Shown here in pieces: positions 1 through 10,980 of a stretch of DNA of 64,000 nt. The stretch spans positions 496,001 through 560,000 of the forward strand of contig OZ024847.1 of assembly GCA_964017145.1 (NCBI GenBank). Direction: 5' to 3'. Below the pieces are notes generated by a model. That model had not been told where the DNA came from. It made no database searches and worked only from the letters and a program-made list of their open reading frames with translations. Source of the stretch: Agrocybe praecox. Its lineage: Eukaryota > Basidiomycota > Agaricomycetes > Agaricales > Agrocybaceae. Every line of letters starts with the position of its first letter. The stretch's first letter is position 1. A program made the position numbers and the translations under genes.

Positions 1-191
1 TATTCGGCGGTTCATTAACTGGCTGTGAAAAAGGTTTCCTGCTTATTAGCACATTAGTCGGAGAAATACTTACGAAACTTCTTTGTTACGAAATTCGTTC
101 AACTCTAAGTTGCCCGAAACTGAGGAGATCAACAGGAAACATTTTATTTGACGCTATTAAGTTGTCAAATAGTGCTTGCCAGCTGTGGAAC

Positions 192-868
192 TCATCGTTG
201 GATGCAAGTGCCTTCAATTGTCCCGTCGTCTTGGATGCCTATAGATTCTATAGTATCGTCCGCGTTGATTCGCCGTCCGTTGAAAGTAAAAGTAATATCG
301 CGATCGTTTATATCAGGACCCAGGCGACCGATAAGCGCATGGATAACTTTTTCAAACTTGGTGAACTTTTGAACCCGGAAGGCCATCTCCATGTCATCCA
401 GAGTTACATGGATGATAATTGCTGTACGAGCGATAGAATTGAGGCGTGACTACGTTTGCAGGTTGGATATAAGCTTACCTCCTGGAGTGTTGGCTCCTCC
501 CACTGTGTAAGGTGGCGGGGCAGCGAGAGTGGCGGGGTCGGCTCTGTTCTCGTCGAATACAGTCACTGATTTAAGTTGCTCAACGACTTGCTCCCACAGA
601 CCCTCAGAGATCTCCGTCATCTGGCCATCGCAAATATCCAATTCATCGGTGTGCAATGTAATAGCATTATTCGGCGGGATTATTGGGAAAAGATCTCTGC
701 AAGTTTGGATAGCTTCCTAAAACATTTTCGTGTTGAAAAGGCGAAATATAAAAGCATGAGATCAAGACGCACTTGATAGAGAGTTTGACGAGCTGCCAGG
801 ACACGTTTAGTTTGATACTTGTACACAAATAAGGCCCTATTGGAGGAGGAAGAGTTTGAGGTAGACAT
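192..868 (-). CDS. SUMO-like-domain family protein, member A
   Basis: Unrecognised family; function unknown. Exons 868-773, 716-479 and 421-192 join in frame through introns of 56 and 57 nt to give about 187 aa. Exon 1 carries LFVYKYQTKRVLAARQT. Exon 2 carries TCRDLFP, then DICDGQMTEISEGLW and VEQLKSVTVF, followed by a Pro/Ala/Gly linker. Exon 3 is a SUMO/Rad60-SLD-like beta-grasp domain: IIIHVTLDDMEMAFRV, then a helix, then ITFTFNGRRINADDTIESIG and a final DDGTIEG strand. There is no C-terminal Gly-Gly, so it is probably a non-conjugated ubiquitin-like domain. An in-frame ATG at 934 would add 22 residues; 868 is preferred because the paralogues have short N termini. Clear paralogues lie at 7455, 8557 and 19142. 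The exon structure is seen directly; the SUMO-like call rests on motif and strand pattern, not on a search. Confidence 0.72.
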
Positions 869-1657
869 TTTCGAGCGGGAGCTGCCCAAATTACTAGGCG
901 GAGGAAATGAGTGTTCACTGAAAAGTTTTATCAACTCATTTTGCCTAATTAGTATTAGTAAACCCTACGCGGGCGCGTGCACTGCGCATGACGGTAAATG
1001 AGACGCGTCCCGACGTGATCACGCTCCCCAACTTTTTTGAATGTACTATATATATTTCATGAAGTCAATGATTCTCTCCATGAATCCAAGATATGATGTA
1101 AACGGTAAATGGAACACAAGCTCATACAGGGTTCAACCTTTCGACTTTATAAATTCGTGACAGTCAACTCAAACCCCACATTAGCTTTCTGATTCAAGTT
1201 ATACATGCATAGGAGTGTACTCAAGTCATTAAAGCAAAAAGGCTAACTGATACTAGGCAAATGCAACTAATAGAAAGCCATCAGGGTGAACATCTAAAAT
1301 GAACATTTGAGACGCCCAATCTAAATAGATAATGAGTAAGTATCAGGCGCGTAAAACGTACTTATCATGAGTACATACCTCTTACTTTTCAAGCACTGGA
1401 CTTGGGGCGAATGGGAACATCGCAAAGAACATCTTTCATTAATTCCTCAGGGCAAAGTTTATCGGGATTGCCATTTACGGCCAATTCTCCAGTCTATATA
1501 AATGAAAGATGAATAGAGCATAAATGTATGCGAGTAGCAGCAAACGCACTTTAGTGTTGTATAAACAGTTCGTTTGCTTATTAGCGTCATCTATTTCTGT
1601 GTAGCTGTGAACAGTATAAACCAAAACTCGACGATGAAGAAACAATGACAAGACATA

Positions 1658-1882
1658 CTAGCACTCCGTGATGAGGGGAACTTGGAGCGGGTCTGCGTCA
1701 TTAGCCTCGACAAGCGAGAACGCAGAAGGCTGCTCTGATTCGAAGTCGAAGAGAACGGGCCAGCATCTCGAACAGATCTGCTCGGGCTTGACGTCCTTGG
1801 GGCTGGCAGGCGTGATAGCTGCGAGGACAGAGGATGCCAGGCAGGTCACGAAGAAAGTAGCGAAGAACTTGGAGGAGAACAT
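1658..1882 (-). CDS. Small secreted Cys-containing protein
   Basis: The first 21 or so residues (MFSSKFFATFFVTCLASSVL, then A) form a clear signal peptide. A short mature region follows with an ICSRCW motif and a final TEC, so it is probably secreted. A second open stretch at 1493-1389 on the same strand encodes LCPEELMKDVLCDVPIRP and ends in a stop. It has an AG acceptor, and a GTATGT donor sits exactly at the end of the first ORF, so the real gene may have two exons and run to 1389. As I splice it, however, the junction makes a stop codon, so I report only exon 1. No family is recognised; it is effector-like in size only. Confidence 0.5.
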   Translation of the reverse strand: MFSSKFFATFFVTCLASSVLAAITPASPKDVKPEQICSRCWPVLFDFESEQPSAFSLVEANDADPLQVPLITEC

Positions 1883-2216
1883 GGCGAAGTCGTGAATCGA
1901 GAGAAAGATGAACGTCGAATGAAGGTCGTATCAGTTGGAGTTGCCCAATTTATAGGTGCTCCGAGTTCGGTCGTCGGAGCTTCTCCAGGGGCGTTTACCG
2001 GCCCTCTGAATAGTGTACGCCTTAGCGCGCTTCTGGACTTGACTTAGTTTGTAGTTTTCCGAATTAGAGTGGACGCGTCGTACGACATCAGAAATTAAAT
2101 TCCTTTGATGTAATTTAATAACGATAGAGCTTGAAGTTTCAAGACATTCGACCCCTAGTAATAAGTAATCATACGTTGAACCGAAAAAGGAGGAAGCTAT
2201 GTGTAAAGTATTCGGA

Positions 2217-3491
2217 TCATTTTGACTTTGCAGCAGCTTTTAGAGCAGTCATAATATCGGTCGAGTTTGCTCTCCACCCATTAATACCGGCGTTATAATC
2301 AACCATTTGGGTAGCGGCAATGGGAGAAGTCGTGGCTGAAATATCATCGACGAGGATGACGTCGTATCCTTTGTAATAGGAGCTGTAAATTAAAAGAGAT
2401 TGAGAAAGAATTCTGATTCTAAAAATAGAACATAACGCACTCGAGAAGCGTCCCCCAGACACATTGGTCGATGTTTACGCCGCCAAAGAAAAGCGTGGTC
2501 ATGCTGTTATCTTGTAGCCAGGTTTGCATAGGTGTTCCTGGACCCCACATTCCAGATAAACGATCTTTCAAAGGACGATTTAATTATTTTGTCGAAGCAG
2601 AAAAATAGAGCAAGCATACTCTTATTGAAATAGAAGTCGGTCCCTTTAGCTACACCTTGAACTTGTTCTGTGAAGAGTGCTCCCCATCTAGAAGCACACA
2701 TTAGGCATCACAACGTCGATGAAAGTTGAAGGTACATACGGTTCGGCATTCCAACTTCCTCGCATGAGTTTCCTACCAACTTCAACGGTCATGTTCGCGC
2801 CTTTTGTCTTGGACGTTGCAGGAACGGAAGGATCAGACTTTGGGACGATGATTGTTCCCATATCGCTTCCGAAGGAGGACGTAGAAGTCCCTTTGCCGGT
2901 AAAGCCGTTAATAAACGCTGGAGGCATATTAACCACTGTTCAGTGCAAATTTGGTCAAAAATTCTAGTTAGAGGAGAAGGAATGCATCTACAGTCGAACT
3001 CGGTTAAACCCCAGTTGGTCCAGAGGACCGGCATGCCAGCGGCTCTGAATGCATGAATCATGTCGACGGTGGTCGCTGTTCGAAGGGCATAAGTACTTAT
3101 TGAATTGGGTTCGCTGGACAAGATATTAGGTGGGACTCACGGACGATGGCTCTGCCCAATGGATCTCCACCGACACTATCATGTAAGAAAAAGTTTTGCA
3201 TGTCGATGATGACGAGTGCAGTTTTGTTGGGCTGGACTATGATAGGCCCATTTTGTGGCATAGGCAACGTTATTGCTCCTTCTTTGTTTCCTCGAGTCAA
3301 CTGGACGGTAAGAGATATGTTAATTGGACTCCAATGCTGACAAAGGGAGAAAATCTTACATCCCATCCCGAAGAAAGCTTCGTCCAAAAGTTGTAGGCGT
3401 TTCCAAAGACCTGTGGGTCGTTGGATAAACCTGATTGGGCGTGTATGCTTGGTAGCAGGGATGCCAGAAATGAGACAGCAAGTAACTTCAT
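2217..3491 (-). CDS. Secreted isochorismatase-like cysteine hydrolase
   Basis: Isochorismatase-superfamily hydrolase, split into about seven exons with short introns. It starts MKLLAVSFLASLLPSIHAQS, a signal peptide, so it is likely extracellular or in the secretory path. The fold motifs occur in order: LVIIDMQNFF (catalytic Asp), the GMPVLWTNWG strand, FYFNKNRLSG (catalytic Lys region) and FFGGVNIDQCVWGTLLE with the nucleophilic Cys. It ends with GYDVILVDDISATTSP and a C-terminal helix. All three triad positions (Asp, Lys, Cys) are present, so the enzyme should be active. Family members hydrolyse isochorismate, N-carbamoyl compounds or amides; the substrate cannot be told. The start is placed at the Met before the signal peptide; an upstream Met at 3551 would bury it. 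Exon junctions were judged by eye. Confidence 0.85.
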
Positions 3492-4312
3492 GACGAAAGC
3501 AATTGGGTGTTCGAAGGTCCACTTCAACAATGCGTCCTTCGTTATATACATGCTATATTTTTTCTTTTAATAAGACCATTTGAAGCACGAAGGCTCTACG
3601 ATCCGTTCTATGTTCTTCGTCTCCCCACTTTGCTGTATCTTTCGAGTGTCATCAACATTAACGTATATGATAAGACAGCTAAAATTACTTACCCTTCGTA
3701 GATAAGCAATAAAGTGGACCAAGATTCACACCTATTCACAGAAACACCATCATATGACGGTTTTGAGGGAGCAACGCATGGATAAGAAGCAAGGAATACA
3801 ATTTATCTTGACATTTTGACGCAGCATAGACAACGTTCTGGCGGACCGACGGTTCAATGCTTAGGAGAGTCCCCAGGCAGAATCGACTGTCGTTGCTGTT
3901 CTGCCCAATGGATGGACAAAGCCCAAGGCTTGATGCTATTTCTTGCCAGTACATTCAGGAACGGGACCATACAATTTTCCCGCCAGAATTAGCCTAGAGC
4001 ATAGTCTCAAAAAGCGTGTGGTGAGAACTTCTTCCAGGCTTTCAAATTGTACATGTGAATATTGAACTTGAGGAGAACCGATGTCAGAAATGGTCTAGAA
4101 TATGGTTGAGTTTCAACATTCTTTCAAATTGTCCTGCCGCACTAGGTGTGCGCTGGTTGAGTTCAAATATTCAAACCTTCGTTTACCACGGACGATTAAT
4201 TATCTAAACTCCGACTCTCCTCTTTCCGGTTACTGCATCGGAAAGCTTGAACTTGTAGTCCATCGTCGAAAAGTCCATCCATGAGCCACCTACGTCCACG
4301 CCGACGGAAGAC

Positions 4313-5676
4313 ATGCCCACCGTCAAATTAGTAGTTATTGGATCTTCAGGTGTCGGTAAAACTAGTCTTCGTGGAAAAGTTCGTCTTTCGCTTTTCACTT
4401 GAGCAAAATTAACATATTTATCAGTATATTTCTGGTCGCTTTTCTAATGGTTATCGGGCAACAATAGGGGCGGATTTCATCACTAAAACATTACCACATC
4501 CTACAAAACCAGATGAGTCAGTCACATTGCAGATCTGGGTCAATTTTCTGGGTTTCTTTCGAGGATCAGAACAGATTCTGATGCCTTGAATTATCGTAGG
4601 ATACTGCGGGCCAGGAACGCTTCTCTAGCCTATCTACTGCTTTCTTCCGTGGGGCGGATGCTGCCCTGCTTATGTTTGACGTTAACAACCCGGAAACCAT
4701 GGTATCATTGAAGAAGTGGTGGGCGGACTTCTGCGACAAGACGCCCGTATCCAGCGATGCCGACATGAACGATTACTGTTGTGTTGTTGTCGGGAACAAG
4801 ATAGACATGGTCAGCAAAGATGGAACTGTGTCGCAATCTGAAGCACTGGAATTTTTGGACGAACTTATACCTCCTCCTCTTTCAAGGCCGTCTTCCGTTA
4901 TCGAGGTTCTTCCGCCCTTAGTAACATCGAACGGATACCAGGATATTCTACAGCAGCGAAAGCCAAACGAGATTTCCATCTCAAATTCAAGCTCGAGCTC
5001 CCATCTATTTCCTATATCGTCATCCGTGCCCATTGCACGCTCTTCCTCCATTGCCATCGCTCCTCAAAACGGTTCAACTTCAAGCTCCCGATCCCCAAGA
5101 AATGCTCTTTCGAAATCCCGCTCGCGTTCCTCTTCTCGATTTTACCCAGGTACAATGACAACCACACATACCGCCCTTTCGATATATCATACCCCCTCGT
5201 CGTCCATGTTCGACCTGTACCAATCCGCCCGTTCGTCCCCGGAACCACCACAAAGTCCGCCTACTAGCGTTCGGAAACGGAGTATGACAATGTTGTCTTC
5301 GAATAGCGCCAGCTCCGGGAGTGCAGTAACTATCACTCCGAGCCTCTTTGCTCGGGAGCGAGAGAACCTAAACGTCAATGGAACTCCAACTTCGAACCAT
5401 GCGATATCTCCTCATAGTTCGCCTCTTATCACACCTTCGTCCAATAATCCTCCACTGCCGCCCGAACGCGGTCCTAAACTATTCTTTACCTCCGCAAAAA
5501 CAGGCGAGGGCGTATCGGACGTCTTCGAATATATTGCCCAGAGGGTAATTCGGAAATGGGAGTACGAGGAATGGATCGATGCACGGACAATGCATTACCG
5601 CGAGGCGAGTAATGTTGCTGAAACGATCCGTCTGCAGGCGGATGGGAAGACGACAAAGTGGTCGAATTGTTGTTAG
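4313..5676 (+). CDS. Rab7-like small GTPase with a large Ser-rich insertion
   Basis: Exons 4313-4378, 4425-4538 and 4600-5676 join in frame to about 418 aa. GTPase motifs: P-loop GSSGVGKTS (near residue 10), switch I ATIGADFITKTL (a Rab7 signature), DTAGQERF (near 61), GNKID (near 125) and TSAKTGEG (near 357). It ends in SNCC, a two-Cys prenylation site. Rab7/Ypt7 acts on late endosome and vacuole membranes in fusion and autophagy. Normal Rab7 proteins have about 30 residues between GNKID and SAK; here there are about 225, rich in Ser, Pro and Arg with no stop or frameshift, all in exon 3. The insertion lies in a surface loop, so the GTPase fold could tolerate it. This may be a diverged Rab7 paralogue rather than the essential Ypt7. 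Confidence 0.85.
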
Positions 5677-6264
5677 GACGGAAGGGCAAAAGAACCAGGG
5701 CATAAACATCTTCGGTATGTACTTCCGCCCATTTGTTTTGTTCTTCATGATGCTAATACCCATGCACCTTCTAGTTTCGTGGATTACTTACCTCTTCCTT
5801 CTAGTCTCTGGGCGCTATTTATTTATAATTTGGTTCTTCGGCCATTCTATTCGTATTTTTATTCTTCTGGATCTTCCGTTTTTCTTATTCGTTATGAGTA
5901 CTTTATGGAACATTATAAATTTATTTTTTCCGATTGTTATTCATGGCGAAGGAATTATTATTGTTTTTTACCGCTGACTCATACATCCTCAGCTAAGGAT
6001 TTTTATCTATTCCTGAACGCTATTGCATGATAAAATGTGGGTCTTTCGAAATCAATCGGATTCGTCCTTTTCAGTTAATATGACTCTCTTCTAGGTTTCT
6101 GTGGGAGGGAGCCTCTGTTCATGAATGGCTGGTGCATGTACGCCCGATCGAAAAAATGCCGGTTGCATAGTTCATAAACGAATTTGACGACTCGCTCTTG
6201 TATTCAAAATTTCTTGCTTTCCCAGTTCCGACTCTTTAGTTCTTCTCGTTCTATTGCATTCAGA
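5677..6264. other. Intergenic, no gene seen
   Basis: Downstream sequence of the GTPase gene, T-rich in the first 300 bases. Overlapping plus-strand ORFs here are composed mostly of Phe, Leu and Ile and look like translated T-rich 3' UTR, not protein. Confidence 0.5.
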
Positions 6265-6979
6265 ATGCTCCCAGACCGAAGCCCTGCCCAGTTTCCCAGG
6301 ACCACAGCTAGGACGCCATCCAGACGTCAAGTCATCTATAGATATAACGGCAGTCACTTCGTGGTCTCTCAGAAGAAAACCTATCGTGTATGTACGTCTC
6401 GATTCCGTATTCCTGCCGTTTTCTTACTGGCGCATTCATGTTTAGGAAGTATTAGCAATGTGTCAAGAGTGTTTTTCCCTCCCTCACAACGCCGACATCA
6501 GCTCGACCTGCCTGACGATCCGTGACTTTCAGTATTTTCATCGGGCGAGAAGCAAGTCCTGACTCGGATGGAAACGTTCTTGAGGATTCAGAAGATTCCG
6601 AAGACTTTTATGAAGGAGAGGATGGAGATGGAGATGAACACCAGCTCGAAGAAGTGCAGGAGAGAGCAAGATCAACAGTCGCTAGGCCCCCTTTTAGGAC
6701 GCGCATAGGTGAGTTTTCTCTTCGGCTGTCCAATTGAGACACCATTGATTTGGGCTGGTAGAGGGAACCATCATACTTCGAATATATAGCGACTGTGGTG
6801 CCGAGTCTACTTCCATGTTCGGCGTTCAACCAAGATCAAGGATCTCCTTGAAGTGCTGCGCCATAACAGAGAACAGAGGCCTGAATCCGTACGATGTCGG
6901 ACCAAAGTTCAAGGGGGAAAGAATCCAGTTCTACGCCGATGACACTGTCGCCCCTTTGAGCATTGTGGACGGAGGCTAA
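6265..6979 (+). pseudogene. SUMO-like-domain family, member F (probably frameshifted)
   Basis: Same family as the genes at 868(-), 7455 and 8557. Exon 1 (6265-6387, 41 codons, GTATGT donor in phase 0) carries QVIYRYNGSHFVV, matching the VYKY motif of member A. A second segment from about 6447 reads EVLAMCQECFSLPHNADI, matching the CRxLFP exon. It then loses frame before an acidic stretch (VLEDSEDSEDFYEGEDGDGD, 6540-6640). After a GTGAGT donor at about 6710, the last exon reads TIILRIYSDCGAES and ends FKGERIQFYADDT-V-APLSIVDGG, the SUMO-like domain. I could not splice exon 2 to the acidic exon in frame: the only candidate intron is under 30 nt, and LTEISE / LLKSVTV is missing. Either a frameshift or an internal deletion is likely. 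The three conserved blocks are in the right order. Confidence 0.55.
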
Positions 6980-7454
6980 TTGGAGACTGCGCATTTGTTC
7001 TAGGCTTGATTCCAACCCGGGGTCAACATACCGTCTTTGGGAGCTACAACCTCCTAGCGATGTCCCTCCTACTTTGGATAATGCCAATGCCTCCCTGCCT
7101 TCATTGCGCGTATTCATCATACATCATTCTCATGCATTTGTTCGGAACTCATCTACGTCAATATATCTTCTGGACACCCGCAAAATTTTCCCTGATTTTT
7201 ATGATCCCGGACATTTGGCGATCCTGAGGCTCTCATTCTCACTTGGAAGTTATTTGCAGGTTCTGGTTCCTTTTGACGCATCGACTTCAATATTACAAGA
7301 AACACCACTCGACAATGCGCTCCTTCAATTCCCTTTTTCACAAGTGGCTTGAGGAGTTAGTGGGTGCCATCTACAATGCCATCTTGCTCGGGCTTTCACA
7401 TATAAGGGCTTCTGGGGCCCCTCCCTCCGCACTTAACCAGCTACTTGCCCAAGA

Positions 7455-8204
7455 ATGTCCTATATTCCCAGTGTGTCCTCCCTTAGGGCTTCATTCCCAC
7501 TCGTACCCCAAGGAACCTTTCTCGTCTACAAATATGGAAACAGACGAGTCGTTGGACCCCTCGAGCAGAATTACACCGTGAATAGTATCTCTCGCTACGT
7601 TCTACGCTTTTGTTGACTTTTTCTCTCTTTTAGAATGCCAAGGCTTTGTGTCGGAAGCTCTTCCCTGACATTCCAAGCCCTCTTGACATCGCATTTTACA
7701 CCCAAGATCTGGATGTCTGCGACGGTGTACTCACCGAAATTTCAGAACTTGCGTGGGAGAACGCTATTGCACAGCTCAAAGTTGTTTCTGTGGTAGCAAC
7801 CACCCCACCCCAGAATAGGCCAGAAGGTGGGTACGATTATCGTCACTATATCATTTTCTTCCGATGAAAAAATATTCTTAGATGATAAAGTAGTGGTTGC
7901 AATACAGCTGGACTCTCGTTTTGCTGCACTCATCGCTGTCAAAAGGTCATTGAATGTGAACAGAGCTTTGGAGGAGGTCTGCCGGATGAGAGGCATCCTT
8001 CGTGATTCCGTGTCATTTTGGTTCAAAAATCAAAAAATCACCCCAGATGATACCTTCTTTAGCTTGGGAATTGTGCAGGACGACATCTTGGAGGTATTCT
8101 CTAAGAATCGCGCAAGGATCTTGCATAGACACGAAATATACGCGAAGACTCAAATCCCTAGAAATACATTCCCAAGAACCATTGGACCAGACCGCAATTA
8201 TTGA
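7455..8204 (+). CDS. SUMO-like-domain family protein, member C (best-preserved copy)
   Basis: Exons 7455-7577, 7634-7826 and 7882-8204 splice in frame (phases 0 and 1; introns 56 and 55 nt) to about 212 aa. Exon 1 ends FLVYKYGNRRVVGPLEQNYT. Exon 2 reads ALCRKLFPDIPSPLDIAFYT, then VCDGVLTEISELAW and AQLKVVSVV. Exon 3 is the SUMO-like domain: VVVAIQLDSRF, a helix with ALEEVCRMRG, then SFWFKNQKITPDDTFFSLGI and DDILEVF, plus a basic tail of about 30 residues. The FxF..(Q/G)xxIxxDDTxxxLGIxxDDxIEVF pattern is close to SUMO. There is no Gly-Gly end, so conjugation is unlikely and an adaptor or interaction role is possible, though this is inference. It lies head-to-tail with member F (6265) and member B (8557). 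Confidence 0.75.
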
Positions 8205-8556
8205 TACTTGATGTTCCTTCATCTTTTCAGGGAGTAAACGATAATTTCTTGTATTTATATAAGTGCTTTTTCTATAGCTAAATGGATAACAATATGTATT
8301 CTAAAGCTTGTACCGTGCAGTAAATTTAAATAGCCATATTGGGCATGCACAGCGGGCGCCGGCACATCGGAAATACATGCGAGTAGACAACCCCTAATTG
8401 CCGTGGGAAGTCGGAGCAATTAACACGAAACGCTGAGCTTCTTTTCATTCCTTTACTCGTCATTCAACTTCAATGTTTCGACGTTCAACGTTCAACCTCC
8501 ACTAGCGACCGCGTCCACTCAATCATATAGCTTTTTAATCATTCTTCACATTGAAA

Positions 8557-9471
8557 ATGCCCAAAGAACTTCCGACATCAATCTCGTCGGTGTCGGGGTC
8601 TCGGTGGTCGCAGGATTCTGTATTCATCTATAAATTTGAGGAAAAATCTCTGGTAGCGACGCGACAGACGTGAGTGAAGATGTTTCTTGTGTCCAAATAT
8701 ACTCCAGACGCGTCGATATACCGTCTAACGCTCTACTATACAGAATGCACAATAACTATGTCGAAGACTTTTTCGAGCGATCGCGGCAAGCAGTACCATT
8801 GAGTTTTACACCAAGGACTTGGAGGCTTGCGAAGGGGAGCTTATACAAATTTCTGAAGTTTCCTGGCAGAATATAGTCCAACTCCTGAAATCAGTCACCG
8901 TGCTAGAAGTCAAGGCGGTTGCAACAGCAAAGACTGTAGTTCCTCCCACCTCAACCAGCTGCCAGTCAAACACGGATTTGACACCATCTACAAGTAATCC
9001 TTTCGGAAAATCTTTGAAAAACTCAATTGGAAGTGAGAAAACCGCCAAATCTGGTCAGAGTTGTCCTACTAATCGCCCCCTCCTTTTTTTTAAAAAAAAA
9101 ACTCATTTTATCTGCGTTTCTAGAGCCTAGCACGCCTGATGTAGTCGTCCAAGTAAACCCGCTCGGGGGTCGACCAGGAACAGTAATGCCCACCTTGGAA
9201 CCACACGTTGAAACATCAGCGGTTCGGGTAACAACGAGCAAAATCTCTCCAAAAAACGCGGAGAAACCTGCGAAGAAGGACCCGATCTATCTGAGCTCTG
9301 CACGTATGTCGGATTTAGCATTTATAGATTCCAAATATCTCTAACAACTTCAATATTTTAGAGACAACATGCATCGTCGAGGTGCGCGATCCTTCCGGAA
9401 CGATATACGCATTTGTCGTTTCACCGGGAATGCAATTGAAGCAAATGATGAACTACGCTATCATCAAATAG
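8557..9471 (+). CDS. SUMO-like-domain family, member B (decaying or oddly spliced)
   Basis: Exon 1 (8557-8669) ends DSVFIYKFEEKSLVATRQT before a GTGAGT donor. The conserved exon reads LCRRLFRAIAASSTIEFYTK and EGELIQISEVSWQNIVQLLK-SVTVLEVK. Using the good acceptor before 8744 puts a TAA ahead of LCRR. Acceptance at 8767 (cgaag) keeps frame but drops about eight residues. Exon 3 is 9124-9303, a Pro/Val-rich linker. Exon 4 starts at 9362 with TCIVEVRDPSGTIYAFVV and GMQLKQMMNYAIIK, the first strands and helix of the SUMO-like domain, then meets TAG at 9469. The same frame stays open for 61 more codons (to TGA at 9655-9657), reading IVKFIYQHPFDSKLNQEL, which resembles the rest of the domain. A nonsense mutation is therefore likely. 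It is either a truncated gene or a young pseudogene. Confidence 0.5.
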
Positions 9472-10194
9472 CATTTATTCGGAAAGATCGTCAAGTTTAT
9501 ATACCAGCACCCATTTGACTCGAAACTCAACCAGGAACTGTGCGAAACAGATAACATTCGTTCTGTTTCTTCATGGAGCAGTATTCGGGTAACCTATGAG
9601 GTGGACATGATTCTCAAGGACTCGCAACAATCGTCCACTAATAGAACTTCCTCATGATTGTAAAAAGCGAAGTCGGACGTCTCCGAGACTGCTCATTCGC
9701 AGAAGATCTGGTGTCCGTTAATGTTTGACTTTATCTATTTCTACTTCAATCGACCGTAAAATAATACGAACCCTCGTTGGAGCAACCATTGACATGAACT
9801 AGAACTGTATTGCATTGCGCATAGGCATAGGAACATAATCTGAACCAGCGTTATGCAATAGACATTATCTTCTGGCTTCCACAGTTTTAGCTTTTCATTA
9901 CACTAGCCATGAAAGAAACGACGGTTCTGTTAATGAGCGTGGGAGACACAAGCATGATCAATTCTCAGTTCCTGCCACATCAATGCATTACCATCCACCC
10001 TTTCGATACTTCCCTCTGGAGCCAGTACAAGCTAGGGCGCACCCGTCACAGGCTCACAGGCTCAATGGAATCCGGAGATAGCGGTACTCTTTCTTGAGCA
10101 AGACTTCGAGGTTCGGCAGGAGGTCCTGCGAGTATGTACCACGACAACATAACCATGGGCATAGTTGCTGTCGGCCAATCACTCGCTCTCGCAG

Positions 10195-10980
10195 AAATCG
10201 TAGGACACGCTTACCATTTACAAGTTTGAGAATACACAGGCCGTAGCGACATGTCAGATGAGCTCTGAGGTACGTATATCAACTCGAGCCAATACAATTT
10301 ATCTGTCCGTTTTGGGAGGACTTGATAAGATGGGGGAAGGGACGTCCATGGACTAGCGCTTTCTTTACGCATGTGATCAGTTTACTCGCCACCAATTTAC
10401 AAAATTCAATTGAGCGGATCCGATTATCCAGCGAGCGAGTATACAGTGATAGCATTAGGTATTGCTTTCTAGCGTCGTGTGGGTCTGAATATACTTATGT
10501 AGTTTCAATCTAGACTTGAAGCTTGTATTTGTTGCTGGCATCAAATTACGTGGTAACACAGGATATCTCTCAAGCATGACAGAGCCGAAGAAGAGCGGAA
10601 ATATATAATGCCTTACGACTATAGTGAGGATCCAACATATCGAATTTCGATCGATCACGCACAGGCATATTAATCACGACCATGCATACACAAGCGCCCG
10701 TGGAGCGCCCACAATGAAGTCTCCGCAAATGAAGCCATGGGCAGCTACGATATCAATATATTCTGGCAATCCTTACCTCAGAACCTTGGAGAATCTATCC
10801 CAGACAATGCCCAAACCTATGCTTCTAGCTTACTCGGGCACGTCAGGAACAGAATCAAACCTTGTGTTGTATATAATACCTATACGAGATCCCTAAATGT
10901 CGTAGAGATAGAAGTGATAGATCATAGGATGAATATTCAACAGTTGATCACATATAAAAGGACACGGTTTCTCATTTACT
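10195..10980 (+). pseudogene. Relic of the SUMO-like-domain family
   Basis: At about 10210-10270 the plus strand reads LTIYKFENTQAVATCQMSSE followed by a GTACGT donor, a close match to exon 1 of the gene at 8557 (FIYKFEEKSLVATRQT). An in-frame TAG lies just before it. At about 10855-10975 a second stretch reads CVVYNTYTRSLNVVEIEV and HRMNIQQLITY, resembling the first strands and helix of the SUMO-like domain. The CRxLFP/LTEISE exon between them is not found. The two ends are in the right order and spacing for a decayed copy, but the second match is weak. Confidence 0.4.

Noticed and set aside
5579..5977. 132-codon plus ORF rich in Phe, Leu and Ile
   Set aside because: Starts inside the Rab7-like gene in another frame and then reads T-rich 3' flank.
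6963..7352. 129-codon plus ORF between two SUMO-like family members
   Set aside because: Overlaps the end of the preceding SUMO-like exon in another frame and has no family motif.
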